Source: Locusta migratoria
Taxonomy: Eukaryota > Arthropoda > Insecta > Orthoptera > Acrididae
Assembly (NCBI GenBank): GCA_026315105.1
Contig: CM048745.1
Location: 543,898,758-543,962,757, forward strand
Reading direction: 5' to 3'
DNA length: 64,000 bases
Position numbers and translations under genes: made by a program. This document shows, piece after piece, positions 55,251 through 64,000 of this stretch (position 1 is its first letter; each line of letters opens with the position of its first letter). The notes beneath the pieces were generated by a model, which was not told the origin of the DNA, searched no databases, and saw only the letters and a list, made by a program, of their open reading frames with translations.

Positions 55251-57263
55251 GTAATAGAATAAATATTTCATTATACTTACGGCTGTTGGTACCTCACGTC
55301 CTTCAGAGTACGATTATATCAGTTGCGAACTATTTATGAAAAACTAGAATTGGCTTCTATTAAGTTTTAATAAACCATACACCTTTATGAACATTTGTTC
55401 ACTTGCAAATTGTCGTTACCTCAAAATTTTGGTAAAATCTTGAATTTCAAGTTCGATCATAAGACGTCAGGTGCGGACTCGTTTGTTTACATGAGCTTAC
55501 AGCTCAAAGGTTATTGTATCACCTAGCGACCGTGTAGCGAAATACGCACCACTTACCTTTAAATAAATTTTTTTCTTTCGTTTCGGCCATATTTGGACTA
55601 CGTTAATCAGCTTCTTTTCTTCCGTTCTTCCTCCTCTTCCAGTATTCTTTCATTCTCATACTTTGCATCTTTCTTCGCTCTTCTGTCCACGATGATTTCG
55701 TTCTCCGTCTAGTTCTGTCCTCAAATCCTGCAAATGCTTGAATTTTTTTATTTAAAAATCACCCTCTTGTGTATTTCTTGATCCCATATTCCCATTTCTT
55801 CCAGATCCCTTTGTACTTCTTGGATCCACCATATTTTGCTTTTCTTGAACAGCAAGAATTGTGAGATTTGCTGTGTTAACCTCCTCTGCAAATGTGTCCA
55901 ATTTATTGCATAAATTGTAACTTTTTTTACCAACTTTTGTAACCAGTTATATTATTTGTTAACCACTAAATCGAACTGTATAAATTTCTTCAAAATTTGT
56001 AGTCAATTTATTTGAAACAGAATTTGTAAACGTCACGTCACGTGACGCGACGTGGCGTATTCGCGACTTGGGCGCCAAAACCTATGTATTTAAACACGCC
56101 GCTACTCACGGCAAGGGGCAGTTATAAGTTGTAAGCTGCTGAAAGTCGTAGACAGCTATGGTACGTTCTTGGAAGTTCGGTTACCAGGAGCTTTACACGA
56201 GATGTATACAGTGCTGTAGTGTGATGGAAGAATCAATAAAAATCCGTTCTCATCTAACAACGACTTTATTTTGGTAGAAGAACCTTGGAGAATGTGCTGC
56301 TGTTAACTTGACCAAGAACTTCTCTTTTTTGAAGTTTGATTCGTTGTGTGGCTTGGAATGCTTTAGTAACAAGCAACCCTTGCGACGACCTAAGCCCCAT
56401 TTACACAGGCCACAAAACGTCTCAGAGACAGAAGAAACCAACTCTTACAACGATAATATGAAATATACCATTTCATACTGGCAAGGTGGCGTTATCTGTA
56501 GCTACATGGCATAATTATTCCCATAATTTGAACCTTCATCTCCCTCACACAATTTATCATTTTTCTCCATTGAAGAATCACAAATTTTACCACAAACTAC
56601 TTCATCAGCAGCCGCAGATTTACTCATAAATTCATTTAATGTAAACCATTTACATTTGAAAATTCACTACGTAACTCACAAATATTAACATCCTCAACAC
56701 CCTTAGGTACTCGACAAACTTTGGCGCTCCGGAATCCTACCTCATCGACAATTCCATTGCCCTTAATATCTGATGAGTTCAGAACACCATTCGCCTCTCT
56801 GATAGTAACTGATTTTATCAACAAAACTTTGCAATATTAACATCATCCTCCTCCTTATCAACTACGTAAAATAATGACTTTGCATCTAACTGATCAGTCT
56901 CACAATCATCCATCACCTCCCATTCACAAATTATACACCACGGTTAGCCCTTGCTACACTTTTACCATCATCATCATCATCATCATCATTACAGACTGAT
57001 TATGCCTTTCAGCTTTCTGTCTGGAGCACAGTCCTCGTAATAAAACTCCTCCATGCCTCCATTCCTCCATGCGTCGTCTGATGTTAAGCCTGTTACTTCA
57101 TTCTTGACTTAAACCAAGTACTTTCTTCTTGGTGTACCTCGAATCCTCTTACCCTATATTGCTGAACCCATGAGTCTCATAGGTAACTTTGCTTCTCACT
57201 TGCCTGTAGCGTGACCCCACTATCTCAGCTTGTTCGCTCTAACGGCTTCATCTATTAGGTTCA
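55251..57263. other. Anonymous DNA, possible solo LTR
   Basis: No gene recognised. At 56080-56270, TATTTAAACACG (TATA-like), a GC-richer stretch, AATAAA (56235) and then TGG could be an LTR end and primer site, but there is no second copy. A CATCAT microsatellite lies at 56969-56992. Confidence 0.4.
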
Positions 57264-57455
57264 GACGCGGTGGAGTAGCCGAGCGGTCTAAAGCGCCTCG
57301 CTGCGGAGCGCGCGGTTGCTCGTCGTCGGAGGTTCGAGTTCTCCCTGGGGCATAGGTGTGTGTGTTGTCCTTAGGTTAGTTTACCTTAGTTTCAGTAGTT
57401 TGCAAGCTACGGACTGATGATGATGCAATTTGGTCCGATAGATTTACAAACATTT
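57264..57455 (+). repeat. tRNA-derived SINE, variant subfamily
   Basis: GCGGTGGAGTAGCCGAGCGG head (A box), GGAGGTTCGAGTTCTCC (B box) at 57329-57345, body GTGTGTTGTCCTTAGGTTAG, end TTTACAAACATTTG. Closest to the copy at 30258-30440. Confidence 0.9.
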
Positions 57456-58330
57456 GAAAATTTTATGAGGTTCATTCCCAGTTTTTCCTTGATTTTCTCA
57501 TTACGGACACCCTTCTGCCATCGTTCCCATCTGGTAGTACCTGCAATCGTCATTGCCACTTTCATATCTGTAACCACAACTGTATCCATCCAGCTTGCAC
57601 TTCCGTACAACAAAGTTGCTCGAAAAACAGACCGGTGCACTGCTAGCTTAGACTTGGTACTGACTTCCTTCTTGCAGAAGAGAGTTGATCGTAGTTGAGC
57701 ACCCACTGCATTTGTTTGCTACACCTTCATTCCAGTTTTTTCACTATGCTGCTATCCTGTGACAAAATGCATCCTAAGTATTCGTAACTGTCTTCCAGTT
57801 CTAGCTCTGTTCTTCCTAATTGGCATTCATTCTTCTTAAATATCTTTCCCACAGAAATGACTTTCGTTTTGGAGATGCTGATCTTCATACCATAAACTTT
57901 ACTCATCTGATCTAGTTCTGACTGCAGCCTTTTAATCGAATTTGCCACCACAACTAAGTCGTCTGTATATGCAAATCTTTTCATTTTGTTTCCACCTCTT
58001 TTAATCTCTCTCTGCCAGTCTGTTGTTTTCAACATCCCTAAATAGTATAAACAACAGTGCTGACATCCCTGAAATTACCCTGAACCATAAATTCAGTACA
58101 TCGTCAACTGTAACTGTACCTGATAATCTACATAATGTCCCTTAATTGTCTGCAGAAGTTTGCCTCCTATTCCATAATCTTGTAGACCGGTCATAAGCAA
58201 TTTCTAGATCTGTAAAACATAAATAAAATTTACTGTTTCACTCATAGCACTTCTCCATTTTCTGCTGTAAGGCCTCTAAGACGTCTAAACTCACAATGAA
58301 TTTCATCCAACTTGTCTTCAATTAATACTC
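57456..58330 (-). mobile_element. LINE fragment, reverse transcriptase, diverged family
   Basis: Minus strand: AYDRSTRLWNRRQTSADN (motif A region with Asp, 58200-58150), a motif B area, then KMKRFAYTDDLVVVANSIKRL (58000-57940; catalytic A-D-D reads T-D-D), SISKTKVISVG, YEYLGCILSQDS, and VFRATLLYGSASW (57630-57590), ending near 57456. The TDD change and stops indicate a dead copy. It is distinct from the 9856 family, but similar in domain order. Confidence 0.75.
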
Positions 58331-58339
58331 GTACTGTCC

Positions 58340-58790
58340 TATCAACAGTACCTTGCCAGCTCAGTCAATCATCCAGACTGTTGCCCCTGTAACTACTGAT
58401 AAAGCTGCTGTCAGTCTTCAGGAACCACTCGTTTGTCAGGCCTCTCCACAGACACCCCTCTGCTGTCGTTGCACCTACGGTTCGGCTATCTGTATCGTTG
58501 AGGCACGCAAGCCATTCGACCTCGGCAATGTCTCTGCCTCATGAGGGTGGACATTTGATTATAGACCGAAAAATTGCTACCAATATGTGTCCGCGTTTCG
58601 ACTCCAATGCCACACAGATAGTGCGAACGGATGAAAACATGGGAAACTACAGCCGTTACTTTAGCCGAGGATATGTAGCTCTACTGTATAAATATATGAT
58701 GATGGTGACTACGCGGGAAAATTTTCCGGACGTAAAATAGTTCCACATTAGGATCTCTGAGCGAGAACTACTCAGGAGGTTATCGTCATC
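58340..58790. other. Unclassified repeat-like sequence
   Basis: The stretch 58350-58540 has the feel of a dispersed repeat (AACTACTGATAAAGCTGCTG, CTGTCGTTGCACCTACGGTT) by recollection only. No open frame of note. Confidence 0.35.
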
Positions 58791-58799
58791 AAGAAAACC

Positions 58800-59415
58800 A
58801 ACAAACCTTCTACAGAATGGGGCGTGGATTGTACTGACGCTTATTCGAGAAGTAAGTTAGAAAATCTGAAAAGGGAAATGGATAAAGTTTGATATGGTAG
58901 GCATTAGTGAAGGTCGATGGGAGGATGAACAGGATTTCTGGTAACGTGACTACAGGTTTATAAATACAATGTCAGTAGATTACAACGCAGGAGTAGGTCT
59001 CATAATGAATAAGACAATATAAACGCATTTAAGTTACTATGAACAACACAGTAAACACATTATCGTGGCAAAAATAGACACAAAACCAACACCGACCACA
59101 GTAGTTCAATTTATATGCCAACTAGTTCTGTGAAAGATGAGGATACGGAATAAATGTATGGGGAAGATAAAAGACATAATTAATTAAGGGAGAGAAAATC
59201 TAGATTATGATAGGGGCTGGAGTTATGTAGTACGAAAAGGAAGGGAAGGAGAAATATTAGGTGTATATGGACTAGGAAAAGAAATGAACGAGGAGATCGC
59301 CTGGTGGAATTTTGTGCAGATCATAATATAATTATCAGCAGCATTTGGTTTAATGGTCATGAAAGACGGATGCATACGTGGAAGAGTCCAGGACAAAGGT
59401 ACCAGATTGACTTAA
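58800..59415 (+). pseudogene. LINE endonuclease domain, degenerate
   Basis: Segments in several frames: ENLKREMDKV-like (58860-58890), GISEGRWEDEQDFW (58902-58943; G-I-S-E-x-R-W holds the catalytic Glu), YNAGVGLIMNK (58982-59013), IVAKIDTKP (59062-59090), DHNIIISSIWFNG (59310-59350) and HTWKSPGQRYQIDLI (59375-59415). This apurinic-like endonuclease would nick target DNA. The order and spacing fit the RTE-type enzyme. It is non-functional through stops. Confidence 0.78.
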
Positions 59416-59417
59416 TA

Positions 59418-60809
59418 CACTCCTAGCCATTAAAATTGCTACTCGACAAAGATGACGTGCTACATGCGCGGAATTTAACCGACAGGAAGAAGATGCTGTG
59501 ATATGAAAATGATTAGCTTTTCAGAGCATTCACACAAGGATTGCACCGGTGGCGACACCTACAAAGTGCTGACATGAGGAAAGTTACCAACCAATTTCTC
59601 ACACACAAACAGCAGTTGACCGGCGTTGCCTGGTGATACGTTGTTATGATGCCTCGTGTAAGGAGGAGAAACGCGTACCATCATGTTTCCGACTTTTATA
59701 AAGATTAGATTGTAGCCTATCGCGATTGCGGTTTATGGTATCGTGACAATGCTGCTCGCGTTGGTCGCGATCCAATGACAGCAGAATATGGAATCGGTGG
59801 ATTCAGGAGGGCAATACGGAACGCCGTGCTGGATTCCAATGGCCTCGTATCACTAGCAGTCGAGATGACATCTTATTCGCAAAGTTGTAACGGGGCGTGC
59901 AGCCACGTCTCGATCCCTGAGCCAACAGATGGGGACGTTTGCAAGACAACAACCATCTACACGAACAGTCCAACGTAGTTTGCAGCAGCATGGACTATCA
60001 GCTTGGAGACCATGGCTGCGGTTACTCTTGACGCTGAATCACAGATAGGAGCGCCTGCGATGGTGTACGCAACGTCGTACCTGGGTGGACGAATTGCAAA
60101 ACGTCATTTTTTTTATTAATCCAGATTCTATTTAGAGCATTATGATGGTCTCATCCGTGTTTGGCGCGGTGAACGCACATTGGAAGCGTGTATTCGTTAT
60201 CGCCATATAGGCGTATCACCCGGCGTGATCCTATGGGGTGCCATTGGTTACACATCTCGGTCACCTCTTGTTCGCATCGACGGCTCTTTGAACACTGGCC
60301 GTTACATTTCAGATGTGTTACGACCCATGGCTCTACCCTTCATTCGATCCCTGCGAAACTCTACATTTCAGCGGGATAATGTACGACCGCATGTTGCAAG
60401 TCCTGTACGGGCCTTTACGGATACGGAAAATGTTTGACTGTCGCCCTGGCCAGCACATTCTCCAGATCTCCCACCAATTGTAAACGTCCGGTCAATGGTG
60501 GCCGAGCAACTGAGTTGTCACATTACGCCAGTCACTACTCTTGATGAAGTGTGGTATCGTGTTCAAGCTTAATGGGCATCTGTACCTGTACATGGCATCC
60601 AATCTCTGTATGACTCAATGCCCAGGCGTACAATGTCCGTTTTTACGGCCAGAGGTGGTTGTTCTGGGTTCTGATTTCTCAGGATCAATACACCCAAATT
60701 GCGTGAAACTGTACTCACATATCAGTTCTAGTATAACATATTTGTCCAATGAAAACCCGTTTATCATCTGCGTTTCTTCTTGGTGTAGCAATTTTAATGG
60801 CTAGTAGTG
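59418..60809 (+). mobile_element. Tc1-like DNA transposon, 1392 bp
   Basis: Inverted repeats CACTCCTAGCCATTAAAATT (59418) and their complement ending at 60809 match at 24 of 25 bases. TA is duplicated on both sides (59416-59417 and 60810-60811). Removing it plus one TA restores the LINE frame order, so it is a clean secondary insertion. The length is close to that of full Tc1 elements, so little is deleted. Confidence 0.93.
59640..60665 (+). pseudogene. Tc1 transposase, frameshifted
   Basis: The transposase would excise and insert the element at TA. The N-terminal DNA-binding half (59640-60080) is readable only in pieces, with stops. The catalytic half (60180-60437) gives VILWGAIGYTSRSPLVRIDG, then NSTFQRDNVRPHVASPV (second acidic residue), then SPWPAHSPDLPPIVN (60437-60480; third residue, Glu in this family, reads Val), and WASVPVHGIQSLYDSMP near the C-terminus. 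The third catalytic residue is mutated and the frame is broken. Confidence 0.88.
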
Positions 60810-60811
60810 TA

Positions 60812-62860
60812 ATAGTTGAGGCAAACTGTAAGACACATCTAGAGCAGATATTCTCGTAGACTCTGACCATCACTTATTGGTTATGTACTGTAGATTACAA
60901 CTTAAGAGATTGTGGTTCACAGTTTCATAGGAAGCATTAAGCTAGAAATTGTTGAAACGGGGAAATGTAATACAGTAGAAGAAGAATGTGTAGCTTTGAG
61001 AGAGAAAGTAGTGATATCCGCAGAGGATCACATATATAGAAGGACAAGGCCTAATATAAATCCCCGGATAACACAGGATATACTGAACGTAATTGATGAG
61101 AGGAGAAAACAAAAAGTGTTGAAAGTGTAGCAGGCGAAAGGGAGTACACACGTCTGAAAAATGACAGTGACAAAAATTCTGACTGGCCAAGCAGGATTGG
61201 CTAGAGGACATATGCTGGATTGTAGAAGACTGTATAACTAGGGGAATGATAGATACCACCTACAGGAAAATAAAAGAGACATTTGGAAACAAGAAAAGCA
61301 ACGGTATCAATATCAAGAACTTAGATGGTAAACCAGCACTAACCAAGAAAGGGAAAGCTGAACTGTGGAAGAAATATATAGAGGACCTGTACAAAGGAAT
61401 TAAACTTGAAGGTAGTATTCTACAAATTGTAGGCGAATTATAGGAAGATGAGATAGGAAATACGATACTGCGAGAAGAATTTGGCAGAGCACTAAAAGAT
61501 TTTAGTCGGAACAAGACCTCTGGAGTAGATGATATTCCGTCTGAACTGCTGATAACGTTAGGAGAGCCAGTCTTGAAGAAATTGTTCCACCTGGTATGCA
61601 AGATGTATGAGAGAGGGAAAATACCCTACGACTTCAAAAGAAAGCAAGTGCAGACAAATGTGAAAATTGCAGAACTATCAGTTTATAAAGCCATGATTAC
61701 AAAGGGGGAGAACAGTTATGATGTAGGAGAAATGTAGGAACACAGGAGGCAATACATGACGTCTTAGAAAATAAGCTAACAAAAGGCAGACCTACGTTCT
61801 TAGCATTTGTAGATTTAGAGAATGTTTTTGACAATGTTTACTGGAAGATACTCTTTCAAATTCAGAAGGTAGCAGATGTAAAATATAGGAGCGAAGAGCT
61901 ATATCCAACTAATACAAAAACCAGAGAGCAATTATTGGAGACGAAGGATATGAAACGGACTCAGAGGTTGGAAAGGGAGTAAGAGAGCGTTATAGCCATT
62001 CCCCAATGTTGTTCAATCTGTACATTGAGCAAGCTGTGAAGGAATGAAAGGAGACATTTGGAGAGGGAGTTACTGTTCATGGAGAAGAAATAAAACTTTG
62101 CGGTTTACCGATGACATAGTAATTCTGTCAGAGACAGCAAAGGATCTGGGAGAGCAGTTGAATGGAATGGGCAATTTCTTGAAAGAAGGCTATAGGATGA
62201 ACATTTTCAAGAGTAAAACAAGGATAATGGAATGTAGCGTCAGAAGAATCATGCAATGCTGAAGGAATTAGATTAGGTAATGTGGCAATAAAAGTAGTAG
62301 ATGAGTTTTGTTATTGGGGTAGCAAAATAGCTTCTAATGGCCGAAGTAAAGAAGATATAAAATGTAGAATGGCTATGGGAAGAGATTGCTTCTGATAAAA
62401 CGAAACGTGTTGACGTCCAATGTTAATTTTGATGTTAAAAATTCCTTTCAGAAAGTATTTGACAGGAGTGTAGCATTGTATAGGAGTGAAACGTGGACGG
62501 TAAGGAATTCACACAAATAGAAGATTTTGAAATGTGGTACTACAGACGAAAATTAGATGGGTAGATCACGTAACTAATTGGGAGGTGCTTAACAGAATTG
62601 TATAGGAAAGGAGTTTGGGACATATCCTAAGAGAAGGGATAGATTGGTGGGGCACATTCTGAGACATCAAGGAATGGTCAACTTAGCATTAAAAGAAAGT
62701 GTGGGTTCGTATGGGGAGACCGAGGGACCAATAAGGAAGCAGATTCAAAAGGATTTATGTTGCCGTTCTTATTCTCAGACGAAGAGGCCTGCGCAGAATG
62801 CGTTAGCGTGGAGAGCTGTATGAAATCAGTCTGCGGAGTTAAGACCACAACAACAACAAA
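60812..62860 (+). pseudogene. LINE reverse transcriptase after Tc1 insertion, degenerate
   Basis: Recognisable: VDSDHHLLVMYCRL (S-D-H motif of the endonuclease C-terminal part, 60860-60900), KAELWKKYIEDLYKG (61354-61398), GVDDIPSELLITLGEPVLKKL (61525-61585), FLAFVDLENVFDNVYWK (61798-61850; motif A Asp), LRFTDDIVILSETAKDLGEQL (62097-62160; T-D-D replaces A-D-D), FCYWGSKIAS (62305-62335), and the 3' region with VGHILRHQG equivalents (62645-62680). Frames change often. It is a decayed copy, older than 9856-11340. Confidence 0.82.
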
Positions 62861-63764
62861 ATTATCATATGTAGAATTACCTCCTGATTCAACGTGTATA
62901 ATTTGGAAATGCTGTTCTGCCTTAAAGAAACGCAAACATGTTTCGGCGGAATTTCGGTATCTTTAGTGAGTTTCGTTTATTATATTAATGTTACAGGATA
63001 ATATTCATGTGGCTGCCTGACATTTGTAATACATTTATTATTATTATCCTCCAGTATATCATTTTTGTTGATATCGTAAATACCCGCTTCTTCTTATATA
63101 TATAATTTCAACACGCTTGTTTGTACAGCTCAATCCCGACAATCAGAGGATGTCATACCCTTAGGTTTAATTAGAGGTTACATACCTTAAAAACGCGAGG
63201 GATATACTGCTTGTCTGTAATAACATCCAACACCGTCTTCTATTGAGAAACATAAATTTCAGCGATCACGGATAGCGACTACACTTCTTACTTGTACGGC
63301 GTGCTGGTTGCCGTTGTCGTAGGCGTTGCAGACTTTCGTGCTGAAGAAGTGGTGTCAAGAACAGGTATTTCATAGAAACTGTAACGTGCCTATATTTCAA
63401 ATTTCAACATAGATTTACTGATTGTAAAACCCGGGGAGCCTGCACTACGGTTATGCCCTTAGAAAAGAACTGAGTACGCCACACTACAGCAGAGTAAAGT
63501 GGTTATTCTAAAGTCATTGCATGTCAAACATAAGCATACGAAATCTATGTGAGTAAAAAGTGTTCACGATTTACGTATAAGACATTTGTGTTAAAATTTA
63601 ATTCAGTTTTCAGTACAAAAGTGAGTAAAAGGAAAGTTTGAAGAAATGGCATCTTTTCACTGTAGGATGGAAAAAGATGCAAAAATAAATAAATAAATAA
63701 AACCCTCAGATGAACATATTACAATGAATGGTTTCACGGCAAGGTGTTGCCAATATCCAAAATT
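62861..63764. other. Anonymous AT-rich DNA
   Basis: Nothing recognised. A TAAA tract lies at 63680-63701. Confidence 0.6.
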
Positions 63765-63930
63765 TCTGGTCTGAGGTGCCGTGGTCTGTACATTAAACAA
63801 AAACCCTGACCGACTGCGGAAGGCATTCTCAGAGGTCGGCAAATAGCAAATAGATCTTAAGTGAGCGCCGTCTATATAGGCCATCCAGAGGACGCCAGTG
63901 TCGGTTACGAGACTGAAAGGTGTGTCTCTT
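63765..63930 (-). repeat. Possible Penelope-like element 3' end
   Basis: TCTGAGGTGCCGTGGTCTGT, GACTGCGGAAGGCATTCTCA and TATATAGGCCATCCAGAGGA follow the same order as blocks in the 3' end of the PLE at 53645-53800 (GCTGAGAGGCCGTGGTCG, GGCTGCGGGCAACATCTTCT, TATATAGAGGGCATAGAGGG). Diverged and without coding sequence. Confidence 0.45.
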
Positions 63931-64000
63931 TTTCATTTGCGTATTTTAAAAAATAATCGTTCTATATAATAGTTAAAATAGTGTAAACAGTGAGTGAATA

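Larger units (their letters stand above)
58790..62860 (+). mobile_element. Long RTE-like LINE copy split by a Tc1 element
   Basis: The longest copy of the family. It starts near the endonuclease N-terminus (58800) and ends with GCGGAGTTAAGACCACAACA and an (ACA)n tail at about 62860. A Tc1 element at 59418-60809 interrupts it after YQIDLI. The host LINE resumes at 60812 in the same reading order. It shows the endonuclease absent from the 9856 copy. Many stops and indels. Confidence 0.88.

Noticed and set aside
56080..56290. Solo LTR with primer-binding site
   Set aside because: TATA-like and AATAAA motifs are common in AT-rich DNA, and no second LTR or target duplication was found. Noted only in the region entry.

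Overview
This 64 kb window is AT-rich, repeat-dominated eukaryotic DNA. It contains no recognisable single-copy host gene and no rRNA or genuine tRNA gene. The mix of transposable elements points to a large insect genome: RTE-like LINEs with an (ACA)n tail, Penelope-like elements (PLEs), Tc1/mariner elements, tRNA-derived SINEs with a long tRNA-like arm, and a tRNA-like repeat with CTGCCAGGAAGTTTC ends. From recalled similarity, an orthopteran such as a locust or grasshopper of the Schistocerca type fits best. That assignment is inference. The window reads as an intergenic or large-intron segment built by repeated nested insertion.

Layout, left to right. 0.2-1.6 kb: an antisense RTE-like LINE fragment abutting an antisense mariner. 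2.6-3.1 kb: a PLE remnant with a hammerhead-like 3' end. 5.0-6.0 kb: a second PLE type split by a SINE with a 9-bp target duplication. 7.2-9.4 kb: a Ty3/gypsy pol remnant (RNase H and integrase). 9.8-11.3 kb: the best-preserved RTE-like LINE, with one in-frame stop. 14.0-16.7 kb: two decayed LINE copies in tandem, the second hosting another LINE type. 17.28-26.27 kb: a complete LTR retrotransposon insertion with 4-bp target duplication, long LTRs, gag, a textbook -1 frameshift signal, two retropepsin domains in one pol frame, and a deletion that removed the RT active site, RNase H and most of integrase. 27.6-28.9 kb: a decayed LINE. 30.2-31.3 kb: a SINE, a large palindrome and a tRNA-like repeat. 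33.3-34.7 kb: a LINE 3' end followed by a CpG-rich block. 34.76-36.70 kb: a mariner whose own inverted repeat was split by a 643-bp tRNA-like composite with a 12-bp target duplication. 37.0-38.5 kb: a LINE with RNase H carrying a tiny hAT-like element. 38.8-47.0 kb: mostly SINEs, microsatellites, a mariner fragment and a perfect 50-bp foldback. 47.0-50.5 kb: an antisense CR1-like LINE (SGNH-esterase ORF1, endonuclease) joined to a mariner end. 50.5-55.3 kb: palindromes and two PLEs with GIY-YIG domains and hammerhead-like ends. 57.2-62.9 kb: a SINE, an antisense LINE, and a long RTE-like LINE split cleanly by a Tc1 element. 62.9-64 kb: mostly anonymous DNA with a possible PLE end.

The genes do not form a pathway; each element encodes its own mobility functions and nearly all copies are broken. 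The most informative biology is in the 17.28-26.27 kb LTR element (tandem proteases and a frameshift signal) and in the recurring ribozyme-like ends of the PLEs, the best being a three-stem fold at 55171-55250.
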